Positions 5,427 through 11,282 of a stretch of 11,282 nucleotides of DNA are shown one piece after another. The position numbers and the translations under genes were made by a program. Origin of the DNA: Thermoleophilia bacterium (lineage in GTDB: Bacteria > Actinomycetota > Thermoleophilia > Gaiellales > SKUG01); NCBI GenBank assembly GCA_020438525.1, contig JAGQUL010000127.1:1-11282 (forward strand), in the 5' to 3' direction. Under the pieces are notes generated by a model, which saw only the letters and a program-made list of their open reading frames with translations, had not been told where the DNA came from and did no database searches. Within the stretch, counting starts at the first letter, position 1, and each line of letters begins with the position of its first letter.

Positions 5427-6638
5427 TCACGGCTGCAGCGTGACGATCACCGGGTCGTGGTCGCTGACGCGCTGGTAAGTCGTGGGGTCGTCCTCGAGCC
5501 GCGGCGACGGATCGGAGTTGATGTGCAGGATCTCCACGCCCTGCACGGCAGCATCGAGCGCCGGGGTGAGCAGCACGTGGTCGAGCAGCGACCGACGCGA
5601 GCCGTCGCGGTACGAGTAGCGATCCTCCAGCGGCACGTGCTCGGCGGCATTCACGAAGCGCGGAGCGGCCTCGGGATCGTCGCCAAGCAGCGACAGGTAC
5701 GCGTCCTCGTCGAGGCCGGCGTTGAGGTCGCCGAGCACGATCACGCGTGCTGGATCGAGGTCGGCCACGCCCGCGTCGCCGCTCGCCAGATGCGACACCC
5801 ATGCCGACTGCAGGCGGCGCTTCTCCTCGCCGTCGCTGCCCTGCAGCTTCGACGTGAAGTGGTTGTTGATGAGCGTGAAACTCGCTCCTGCCCGAGCATC
5901 GTCGGCGCCGGCGGCGCCATCGGAGCGGACGCGGAACGTCGCGACGAGCGGTGGTCGCGTGAACAGCTGCACGTTCCTGCCGCTGGCGGAGACGCGCGTG
6001 GTTCCGCGTGCCTCCGAGCTCACGAGCTCGACCCGGTCGGGGCGATACAGGTAGCCCACGTCGATGCCGCGGGGATCGGTTCCGTCGACGAGCAGCGGCC
6101 GATAGCCATACCGTGCGAGCTCGGGGCGTGCTGCCAGGTCCTGGAGCACGCCGATGTTCTCGACTTCCTGCATCGCGATCACGTCGGGTGCGTGCATCGC
6201 GTCGCGGATCGCGAGCCCGAGCTTGCCGAGCTTGATCTCGTACTGCTGCGGCGTGAGGATCGTGTCGCTGCCGTAGCCGTCGGTGGTGTCGAAGAAGTTG
6301 TGCGCGTTGAGCTGGGCGATCCGCACGCTCGGACGCGGCTCGTCGGCGGCAGGGCGGGTGGGCGCCTCGGTCGGTGCGGGCGCCGCGGGGTCCGGATTCG
6401 GCTGATCAGCAGTCGTCGAGTCGGAGTGAGCTGCGGCGCGATGTCGGTCCACGAGCAGCGCGGCTCCCATCGCGGCGGCACCGCCGATCGCAAGCAGCAC
6501 CCCGAGCGCACGCCGGGGTGCACTGCGCGCGAGCCAGAGCCCGGTACCGGTCGCGACCAGGCCCGGTGCGCCGATCGCGATCGCGGGCGCATGCAGGCCG
6601 AGGCCCGTCCCGTCGGCTCGGAGCGTTGTGCCGGCCAT
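5427..6638 (-). CDS. membrane-anchored EEP-family nuclease/phosphatase (ExeM/NucH-like)
   Basis: A 403-residue endonuclease/exonuclease/phosphatase-fold enzyme. The catalytic motifs are complete: N111 in AQLNAHNFFD, E158 and E160 in MQEVEN, RGIDVGYLYRP (190-200), N259-H260 in NNHFTSK, D304 and N306 in LGDLNA, D353-H354 in LLDHVL, and D393-H394 in SDHDPV. The AHNFFD start and NNHFTSKLQG block resemble the predicted extracellular nucleases (ExeM/NucH group), so DNA or RNA is the likely substrate. Residues 15-63 hold one or two hydrophobic helices, followed by a Pro/Ala-rich linker (75-104). One spanning helix would place the catalytic domain outside the cell, two would place it inside. The ATG at 6638 has a GAGGGGGG tract 9 nt upstream. 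It is the last of the minus-strand phosphoesterase genes, 148 bp after the holin/phosphodiesterase gene, so it may have its own promoter. Confidence 0.85.
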   Translation of the reverse strand: MAGTTLRADGTGLGLHAPAIAIGAPGLVATGTGLWLARSAPRRALGVLLAIGGAAAMGAALLVDRHRAAAHSDSTTADQPNPDPAAPAPTEAPTRPAADEPRPSVRIAQLNAHNFFDTTDGYGSDTILTPQQYEIKLGKLGLAIRDAMHAPDVIAMQEVENIGVLQDLAARPELARYGYRPLLVDGTDPRGIDVGYLYRPDRVELVSSEARGTTRVSASGRNVQLFTRPPLVATFRVRSDGAAGADDARAGASFTLINNHFTSKLQGSDGEEKRRLQSAWVSHLASGDAGVADLDPARVIVLGDLNAGLDEDAYLSLLGDDPEAAPRFVNAAEHVPLEDRYSYRDGSRRSLLDHVLLTPALDAAVQGVEILHINSDPSPRLEDDPTTYQRVSDHDPVIVTLQP

Positions 6639-6697
6639 GCGATGTCACCCCCCTCGACCCACGACGCGCGCGTTGCGAGCGTCCCGTGCCGATACAT

Positions 6698-6758
6698 CGC
6701 GTGTGGGCCCACGCGCAGCGCGCATGGGACGGGCCGATCAGTGGGCGAGCACGGCCCG
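6698..6758. repeat. inverted repeats in the spacer before the EEP nuclease gene
   Basis: This 148-bp spacer (6639-6786) holds no gene. CGCGTG (6698-6703) pairs with CACGCG (6710-6715) and encloses the perfect palindrome GTGGGCCCAC (6703-6712). A separate repeat, CGGGCCG (6730-6736) with CGGCCCG (6752-6758), follows. They are about 60-120 bp upstream of the nuclease start on the minus strand, so operator or attenuator roles are possible. No T-run is present, and in GC-rich DNA such repeats can occur by chance. Confidence 0.3.
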
Positions 6759-6761
6759 CCG

Positions 6762-6784
6762 GTGGCCGCTTCTCACGCGGCCGC
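6762..6784 (-). terminator. possible hairpin after the holin/phosphodiesterase gene
   Basis: GTGGCCGC (6762-6769) and GCGGCCGC (6777-6784) form an 8-bp stem with one G-T pair and a 7-nt loop. It begins 2 bp past the stop codon at 6787. The position suits termination, but no T-tract follows on the minus strand, so a canonical intrinsic terminator is not shown. Confidence 0.3.
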
Positions 6785-6786
6785 GA

Positions 6787-8946
6787 TCAGGGCCGCGTCG
6801 TGGACGTCAGTCGCGTGCGCCCGGCCGTGGTGCGCGCGTCGGCCGGCAGCGCATCCATCCCGGGCGGCAGCACCACGTCCTGGCCCGCGTCGTGCAGCCA
6901 GCGCTTGAGCACCTTGTGCATCTCGCCGGCGCCCACGACCTTCTCTGCCGGCTCGTACCAGCCGGAGGGGAACACCGCGAACGGTCGCGTCTGCCCGCCG
7001 CCGAGCCCGCCATGCGAGCCGCACAGCTGCTCGAACGCGGTGATCTCGTCGAGCCGCGGATCGTAGGTGCCCATCACGAGCAGGTCGCCGACGTGCTCGA
7101 ATCCGTTCGTGCGTCGCAGGTGCCGCAGCGCGTTCGGGCCGTACACCGCAAGCGGGTCGACGCCGTTCACTGCACCGGTCGCAACATCAACGCTGCCGTC
7201 GGCGCCGAGCACCACCGCGTCGTCGTCTCCCGGACCGGTACGCACCATCACGAATCCCACGCCGGGATGCAGCGCGAGCGCATCGACGAGTCCCGGCAGC
7301 TGCAGCTCGAGCTCCCCCCGATCGAGTCGGTGCTTCGAATCGGCGACGTAGATGTTGGCAAGGTTGCCGCTTGCCAGCACCACCACGTCCGGCACCTCGT
7401 GCTCGCGCTGCTCCTGCTCGACCTGACGATCATGTACCGCACGTGCCACGCGGGCGGATGGACCCGTTCCGGCGGCTGCGTCGCCGAACACCGATGCCAC
7501 GTGCGCGCGCTCCTCGGCCGTCGCGCCGTCGCTGCGCGCGACGCTCGCCGCGTGCCCGCAGGCCTGCTGCACGAACTCCGCGAGCGTCTGCCCGTAGCGC
7601 TGCTGGAACGTCGCGCCCTGCACCTGCCCGTGGTCGCTCAGCACCACGAACTCGTAGGGTCGCGCCGCATACTTCGTTGCCCGCTCCAGGCGCGCGAACT
7701 GGCCGTCGAGGCGTCGAAGCACCGCGAGCGCGTCCTGTCGCTCGATCCCCGAGTGGTGCGCGACCTCGTCGTAGCCCACGAACGTCGCGTAGGCGCGCGG
7801 CACGCCCACGACCATGTCCTGCATGAGCGCGGCGATCGCGATGTCGCGCTGCACCACGGTCGTGAAGGCGCGCAGCAGTGGATAGGTCCCGTGTCGATGG
7901 ATGCGCGGCCACACGTTGCGCCGGCGCTGGTCGGCGGAGTGCCACAGCTCGATCGCGATGTCCTGGATCGCCGACACGAACGTGCGCAGCACCGCGAACG
8001 GCTGCGCGAAGTACACCGCGTAGTCGCGCGCGCCGGAGCGCCCCGCGACCCCCACCTTCGAGAGCGTGAACATCACCCGGTCTGCATCGCCGCTGACCAG
8101 GTTGACGCGGCTCGCGCCCCCGTCGGAGAGCAGGCCGTGCCCGGTGGAGAGGCGCTGTTCGAGCTCCGCCACGTCACGCGGCGAACCGCTCGCCACGACC
8201 TTCCCGCGCGAGCGGTCGTACCAGCGAAACGCGGGGATGCCCTCGTTGCTGCCGAGCAGCAGGCCCGCCTGGCTCGCACTGGTCTGCGACGACAGGTCGC
8301 ACTCCCACTCGAGCAGCCGGTGGCTTCCGCTGCGCAGCCAGCGTGCGAGCGTGGGCAGGTACCCGTCGGCGAGCGCGCGTCGCAGCACCGGCGTTGCCAG
8401 CCCGTCGATCTCCAGGAAGATCACGCCCGGCACGTCCGACTCGGTGACCAGTCCCTTGCGTCGCATCGAGCGCCGCACCGAGCGAAGGTGCGACATCGTC
8501 TCGCGCTCGAGCCCGAACACGCCGGCCAGGACTCCGTTGAGCACGACGAGCGCGACCGACAGCAGCACCACGTCCCAGAACCACGCCTGGCCCACACCGG
8601 GCGTGAGGTTGATCGCCACCGTGAGCAGCACCGCGTTGAGCACCAGGCCGAGCAGGCCGAACGTCCACACCGTGAGCGTCAACGACAGCCGCGACACGAA
8701 CGGCCACACGTACAGGTTCACCAGCACCACCGCCGCACCGGTCAACACCGTTTCCGTCGCGGTGAGCGTCGGGGAGATCCACTCGTACACGCCGATCACG
8801 ATCGCGTTCACGAGGGTCGAGACCGCGAACCACCACAGCGCCTGTCGCACGGCGCGCCACCCGCCGGCCTCGCTGCGCGCACTCGTGCGCGCAAGCACCA
8901 TCGCCTCTTCGGGCTCGTCAACGGTTCCATGCAGCTTGCCGGCCAT
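6787..8946 (-). CDS. holin-4-like membrane domain fused to alkaline-phosphatase-superfamily phosphodiesterase
   Basis: A 719-residue fusion. Residues 36-146 hold four apolar helices (near 38-55, 66-84, 90-113, 124-144), resembling the phage-holin-4/YvlD membrane family (PF04020). A basic segment (155-164) leads to a type I phosphodiesterase/nucleotide-pyrophosphatase-like domain. D181 in FLEIDG and T222 in SSQTSASQ fit the first metal ligand and the nucleophile. D393 and H397 in YDEVAHHSG, D438-H439 in LSDHGQ and H645 in GSHGG complete a two-metal site. Catalysis on a phosphodiester is likely; the substrate is unknown. Helix count predicts both termini inside unless one helix does not span. 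The ATG at 8946 has AAGGG 7 nt upstream. The menorin-like gene lies 82 bp upstream on the same strand, with a 13-bp inverted repeat between them. Not a phage holin despite the domain name: no phage genes are nearby. Confidence 0.82.
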   Translation of the reverse strand: MAGKLHGTVDEPEEAMVLARTSARSEAGGWRAVRQALWWFAVSTLVNAIVIGVYEWISPTLTATETVLTGAAVVLVNLYVWPFVSRLSLTLTVWTFGLLGLVLNAVLLTVAINLTPGVGQAWFWDVVLLSVALVVLNGVLAGVFGLERETMSHLRSVRRSMRRKGLVTESDVPGVIFLEIDGLATPVLRRALADGYLPTLARWLRSGSHRLLEWECDLSSQTSASQAGLLLGSNEGIPAFRWYDRSRGKVVASGSPRDVAELEQRLSTGHGLLSDGGASRVNLVSGDADRVMFTLSKVGVAGRSGARDYAVYFAQPFAVLRTFVSAIQDIAIELWHSADQRRRNVWPRIHRHGTYPLLRAFTTVVQRDIAIAALMQDMVVGVPRAYATFVGYDEVAHHSGIERQDALAVLRRLDGQFARLERATKYAARPYEFVVLSDHGQVQGATFQQRYGQTLAEFVQQACGHAASVARSDGATAEERAHVASVFGDAAAGTGPSARVARAVHDRQVEQEQREHEVPDVVVLASGNLANIYVADSKHRLDRGELELQLPGLVDALALHPGVGFVMVRTGPGDDDAVVLGADGSVDVATGAVNGVDPLAVYGPNALRHLRRTNGFEHVGDLLVMGTYDPRLDEITAFEQLCGSHGGLGGGQTRPFAVFPSGWYEPAEKVVGAGEMHKVLKRWLHDAGQDVVLPPGMDALPADARTTAGRTRLTSTTRP

Positions 8947-8980
8947 GGCCGGACCCTTCCCACCGCACGCATTCGACACA

Positions 8981-9016
8981 CGCGTGCGCGAGTCCGCACG
9001 CGCACTCGCGCACGCG
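8981..9016. repeat. perfect 13-bp inverted repeat between menorin-like and phosphodiesterase genes
   Basis: CGCGTGCGCGAGT (8981-8993) and ACTCGCGCACGCG (9004-9016) are exact reverse complements with a 10-nt loop. They fill much of the 82-bp spacer downstream of the menorin-like stop. In RNA this would be a very stable hairpin. No T-run follows on the minus strand, so it may be a Rho-type or mRNA 3'-end stabilising structure, or an operator for the downstream gene. Confidence 0.5.
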
Positions 9017-9028
9017 CGCACGCTCGTG

Positions 9029-9940
9029 TCAGCCGCGGAGCAGCCGCAGGAGGTCGTCGCCGATCGTGTGCAGCGCCTCGCCGACACGGATCTCGCCGGG
9101 CCGGCCGAGCCACCCGCCGACGCTGCGCGCGATCGCCGCGACGAGCCGCTCGCCGCCACCCGCACGTGCCAGGTCGACCATGCCGTCCACGCCGCGATCG
9201 CGCAGGTGCTTGGTCGCGACCACCGCGTCGTGCGGCGTTCCCGACCACACCGACGACCACACCGCGATCTTCCCGAACGGTCGCAGCGCCCCGATCACCG
9301 CATCGGTCACCAGGCTCCACTCGAGCGGGAACATCACTCTGCCGCCCACCAGGCGAGCCGTGCGCGCGAGCTCCGCAATCACCTTCGACGAGTACTGCGA
9401 CTGGTTGGTCGGCGACAGGTTGATCGTCGCGTGCGGGAATCGCCGGCGAAGCTCCCTGAGCTGCTCGTCGCTCAGCCCGTTCGCCGGATCCACCGGTGCC
9501 ACCGGTACGTTCAGGATCAGCTTCGACTGCTCGATGCCCGACCGCTCGATCGCCGCGACCGCCGCGTCGAACACCGCCGGCTCCTTGAGCTCGACCTTGA
9601 GCCCGCGCCCGCTCGTCACGCCGATCGCGAGCCACTCCTCGAGCGTCAGCCGCGGCGCCTCGTCGTGCGGGTCGTGCTGCATCACGGGAACGCCGCCGGG
9701 GCCCACGCGCACGTCACCCTCGAACCAGTTCGCGTCGCTCCTGATCGCCTGCGCCATCTCGCGCACCTCGTTGGTGCGGTGCGCGTTGTGTGCGCGCGTC
9801 CAGTCCATGTCGTGGCTCCACGAGGTGGAGGGCGAACGAACCTGCTGCGCCATGATCAGCAGGCGCGCCGCATTGCCGTCACCTGCGGGAGAGGTGACGA
9901 TCGACATCGGCAAGGTTGCGTATGCGGTCGAGATCGACAT
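9029..9940 (-). CDS. menorin/FAM151-domain protein (PLC-like TIM barrel)
   Basis: A 303-residue protein resembling the menorin/FAM151 domain (DUF2181), in the PLC-like phosphodiesterase TIM-barrel superfamily with glycerophosphodiesterases and sphingomyelinase D. The block order matches: WTRAHNAHR (47-55, H51), WFEGDVRVG (72-80, E74 and D76), VPVMQHDPH (84-92, H89), LTLEEWLA (98-105) and GLKVELKEP (113-121, K115 and E117). These acid and His residues parallel the metal-binding and catalytic set of the GDPD/SMase D group, so phosphodiester cleavage is plausible but unproven. No signal peptide or membrane helix is seen. The ATG at 9940 is chosen because a promoter places the transcript start 2-3 nt upstream and no RBS precedes the later starts at 9907 and 9853, which remain possible. 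It is transcribed toward the holin/phosphodiesterase gene. Confidence 0.78.
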   Translation of the reverse strand: MSISTAYATLPMSIVTSPAGDGNAARLLIMAQQVRSPSTSWSHDMDWTRAHNAHRTNEVREMAQAIRSDANWFEGDVRVGPGGVPVMQHDPHDEAPRLTLEEWLAIGVTSGRGLKVELKEPAVFDAAVAAIERSGIEQSKLILNVPVAPVDPANGLSDEQLRELRRRFPHATINLSPTNQSQYSSKVIAELARTARLVGGRVMFPLEWSLVTDAVIGALRPFGKIAVWSSVWSGTPHDAVVATKHLRDRGVDGMVDLARAGGGERLVAAIARSVGGWLGRPGEIRVGEALHTIGDDLLRLLRG

Positions 9941-9949
9941 GGATGCGGG

Positions 9950-9978
9950 ATTGTAAGCGGCCGGTCGAACGCAGTGAA
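9950..9978 (-). promoter_or_regulatory. promoter of the menorin-like gene
   Basis: On the minus strand, TACAAT (9950-9955) and TTCACT (9973-9978) match -10 and -35 elements with a 17-nt spacer. The predicted start is about 2-3 nt before the ATG at 9940, so the mRNA would be essentially leaderless. A GAATC-GTT-GATTC repeat overlaps the -35 element. Confidence 0.6.
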
Positions 9979-9988
9979 TCGTTGATTC
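9976..9988. promoter_or_regulatory. inverted repeat overlapping the -35 element, possible operator
   Basis: GAATC (9976-9980) and GATTC (9984-9988) form a perfect 5-3-5 inverted repeat in a locally AT-richer stretch. It covers the upstream edge of the putative -35 hexamer of the menorin-like gene. A bound protein there could block or recruit polymerase. The regulator is unknown. Confidence 0.35.
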
Positions 9989-10021
9989 GCGGATCAATTT
10001 GCCAGGGAAGCGAGGTTGGCC

Positions 10022-10636
10022 TCACCAGGTCTCGAACACGCGTGCGACTTCCCCTTCCACGCGCGCGCCGAGAGCAGACAGGTCCGGGCCCAGCCAGGCC
10101 CCGAGCCCGGCGCCCACGATCGAGCCTGCGATCGCGTCGCCGGGATAGTGCGCGCCCGTGTACACGCGCGAGTACGCCACCGCGATCGCCATCGGGATCA
10201 GCACGGGTGCGAGGATCGGCGCCTCCAGAGATGCCGCCATCGAAAAGCACCACGCCGACGCGCTGTGGCCCGACGGGAACGATGTCGTGCGCGGGGTGTT
10301 CCTGATCCGCCGCGCCTCCGGCACCACGTCGATCACCGGGCGTGGTCGTCGCACGATCCACTTGATCGGCCCGTTCACGATCGGCGACACCACCGCAAGG
10401 CTCAGCAGACCGGCACGCGCCGCCCGCCGCCCGCGCTGGCCGCCCAGCAGCGCGAGCGCCACCGCCGCCCACGCCCACAGCGAGCCGTTGTCGCCCATGT
10501 GCGTGAGCCGTGGCATCACGTGGTCGAGCACGCGCGACGGGCGCCGCGCGACCCACTCGAACGCCCGCCGATCGAACTCGCTCACCCGCAGCACGAGGCT
10601 CGGGTCGGGCGCGTCTGTCGGATCCTTGATTCCCAT
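10022..10636 (-). CDS. PAP2-family membrane phosphatase
   Basis: A 204-residue integral membrane phosphatase of the PAP2/PgpB type, which removes phosphate from lipid phosphates such as phosphatidate or undecaprenyl pyrophosphate. All three signature motifs are present: K92-x6-R99-P100 (KWIVRRPRP), PSGH (121-124, the transition-state His) and S156-R157-x5-H163-x3-D167 (SRVYTGAHYPGD). Helices lie near 52-65, 74-90, 126-137, 140-156 and 164-183, and the C-terminal tail is soluble. Start ATG 10636 has GAGG about 6 nt upstream; another in-frame ATG at 10666 adds ten residues without an RBS. It is separated from the menorin-like gene downstream by 81 bp holding that gene's own promoter, so the two need not be co-transcribed. 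Substrate cannot be set from sequence. Confidence 0.88.
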   Translation of the reverse strand: MGIKDPTDAPDPSLVLRVSEFDRRAFEWVARRPSRVLDHVMPRLTHMGDNGSLWAWAAVALALLGGQRGRRAARAGLLSLAVVSPIVNGPIKWIVRRPRPVIDVVPEARRIRNTPRTTSFPSGHSASAWCFSMAASLEAPILAPVLIPMAIAVAYSRVYTGAHYPGDAIAGSIVGAGLGAWLGPDLSALGARVEGEVARVFETW

Positions 10637-10684
10637 GCAGTCCCTCGTACCCGTCTGCGCCGGCACCTGATCGTGCGCGAACCT

Positions 10685-10699
10685 TGCGGACTCTCCGCA
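10685..10699. repeat. short inverted repeat in the divergent spacer
   Basis: TGCGG (10685-10689) and CCGCA (10695-10699) form a perfect 5-bp repeat with a 5-base centre. It sits in the 174-bp spacer between the divergent PAP2 and FAD-oxidoreductase genes, about 110 bp before the latter. It could be an operator half-site pair. Apart from this and the mini-ORF at 10749 nothing else is apparent in the spacer. Confidence 0.25.
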
Positions 10700-10748
10700 G
10701 CAGGCACGCGGCGCATCGCGCTGTGCAGCAGAATCACGATCGGGAACG

Positions 10749-10814
10749 ATGCACTACCAAGGGCGGCCTCGGGGGAAGCCGCACGTGTACGAGCACAAGG
10801 ACTGCGAACAGTGA
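10749..10814 (+). CDS. possible 21-codon leader ORF coupled to the FAD oxidoreductase
   Basis: A short open frame starts at ATG 10749 and ends at TGA 10812-10814. The stop overlaps the GTG start of the next gene by four bases (GTGA). The peptide is basic and His/Tyr-rich, with one Cys near the end (HVYEHKDCEQ). A weak GGGA precedes the ATG. The oxidoreductase's own AAGGA RBS lies within its last codons. The stop/start overlap suggests translational coupling, but at this length chance is quite possible. Confidence 0.28.
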   Translation: MHYQGRPRGKPHVYEHKDCEQ

Positions 10815-11282
10815 AGCGAACCGTGATCCTCGGTGGTGGCAGCGGCGGCGTGGTCGCCGCGCGACGCCTGCGGAACATGCTCAGCGAAGACCAGATGGAG
10901 ATCGTGCTGGTCGACCGCGAGCGCCACCACACCTACCAGCCCAGCCAGCTCTGGGTCATGACCGGCAAGCGCGAGGCCGTGGAGATCCAGGCCCCGCTCG
11001 TGATGCTTGCCAGCCACGGCATTCGCGTCGTGCATGGATCGGTCGACGCGATCGATCCCGCCGCACGCAGCGTGCGCGTCGGCGACGAGACGCTCGAGTA
11101 CGACCACCTGATCGTGTCGCTCGGTGCCGAGACGGTCGACGACGACCCGATCGCACCGCCGGAGCTGTCGCCCTGGACCGTGCAGGGTGCGCTCTCGCTG
11201 CGCGAACGGATCGGTCGCTTCCACGGCGGCGAGGTCGCCGTGGCGGTGTCGTCGCTTCCCTACCGCTGCCCGCCCGCGCCGT
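10811..11282 (+). CDS. FAD-dependent sulfide:quinone oxidoreductase-like protein (5' part)
   Basis: The first 157 residues of a two-dinucleotide-binding-domain flavoprotein, cut by the window end. The FAD-binding Rossmann motif is ILGGGSGG (6-13) with the ribose-binding acid at D35 (IVLVDRERHHTYQPS). YDHLIVSLGAET (97-108) is the standard second FAD contact in this superfamily. LPYRCPPAP (149-157) places C153 where sulfide:quinone oxidoreductases and related flavocytochrome c-type proteins have a conserved Cys in a C-x-GAP-like loop. That supports an SQR-like enzyme rather than an ordinary NDH-2, but the second catalytic Cys and C-terminal membrane helices lie beyond the window. The start is GTG at 10811, with AAGGA (10797-10801) 9 nt upstream. 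Quinone or sulfur-compound redox at the inner membrane face is the expected role. Confidence 0.82.
   Translation, partial: MKRTVILGGGSGGVVAARRLRNMLSEDQMEIVLVDRERHHTYQPSQLWVMTGKREAVEIQAPLVMLASHGIRVVHGSVDAIDPAARSVRVGDETLEYDHLIVSLGAETVDDDPIAPPELSPWTVQGALSLRERIGRFHGGEVAVAVSSLPYRCPPAP

Noticed and set aside
6853..8946. The holin-like domain as evidence of a prophage or lysis cassette
   Set aside because: No endolysin, integrase, capsid or tail genes are near, and the domain is fused to a 550-residue phosphodiesterase. The family name is historical.
6628..9423. A 931-codon plus-strand open frame antisense to the phosphodiesterase and EEP genes
   Set aside because: The translation is rich in Arg, His and Ala with no domain motifs, while the minus strand carries full catalytic motif sets, RBSs and third-position GC bias.
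8066..9985. A 639-codon plus-strand open frame antisense to the menorin-like and phosphodiesterase genes
   Set aside because: It has Ser/Thr/Arg low-complexity composition and no recognisable motif or RBS. The opposite strand encodes recognisable proteins.
1..11282. CRISPR array, insertion sequence, integron or attachment-site duplication
   Set aside because: I found no regularly spaced direct repeats, transposase or integrase motifs. The tRNA's 3' end has no second copy that I could see in the window.

Overview
The window is high-GC DNA with strong G/C preference at third codon positions, RBS-led and apparently leaderless genes, a tRNA without an encoded CCA, and gene families common in Actinomycetota. 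I infer a high-GC actinobacterium, perhaps from Thermoleophilia (Solirubrobacter- or Gaiella-like). That placement is a guess from gene content. Long antisense open frames run through most of the window and are GC artefacts.

Region 1 (1-1193): the possible tail of an upstream gene, a tRNA-Thr(CGU) on the minus strand, then a plus-strand pair. The pair is an OsmC/Ohr-type peroxidase with both redox cysteines and a small helical protein I do not recognise.

Region 2 (1248-3066, minus strand) is the most striking part. It holds a compact polymorphic-toxin locus: a 421-residue protein with a C-terminal bacterial EndoU ribonuclease domain, then a 121-residue very acidic, lysine-free protein overlapping it by ATGA (probable immunity protein), then a 54-residue Cys/His-rich small protein that is easily missed because it is so short. 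A nested inverted repeat lies just upstream of the toxin RBS.

Region 3 (3187-5401): a secreted M6-like zinc peptidase, a membrane-anchored protein with a ten-heptad coiled coil, and an orphan GroES-like (Cpn10 fold) protein whose start sits at leaderless-promoter spacing.

Region 4 (5427-10636, all minus strand): four phosphoester hydrolases of unrelated folds in a row. In transcription order they are a PAP2 phosphatase, a menorin/FAM151-type PLC-like TIM barrel, a holin-4-like membrane domain fused to an alkaline-phosphatase-superfamily phosphodiesterase, and an EEP-fold ExeM/NucH-like nuclease with an N-terminal membrane anchor. Together they suggest envelope-associated turnover of phospholipid, glycerophosphodiester or extracellular nucleic acid, but no shared substrate is shown.

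Region 5 (10637-11282): a divergent spacer, then the 5' part of an FAD-dependent sulfide:quinone-oxidoreductase-like enzyme cut by the window edge. A 21-codon mini-ORF precedes it and overlaps its GTG start.

No CRISPR array, insertion sequence, integrase or phage structural gene is visible. No gap without a gene exceeds 300 bases.
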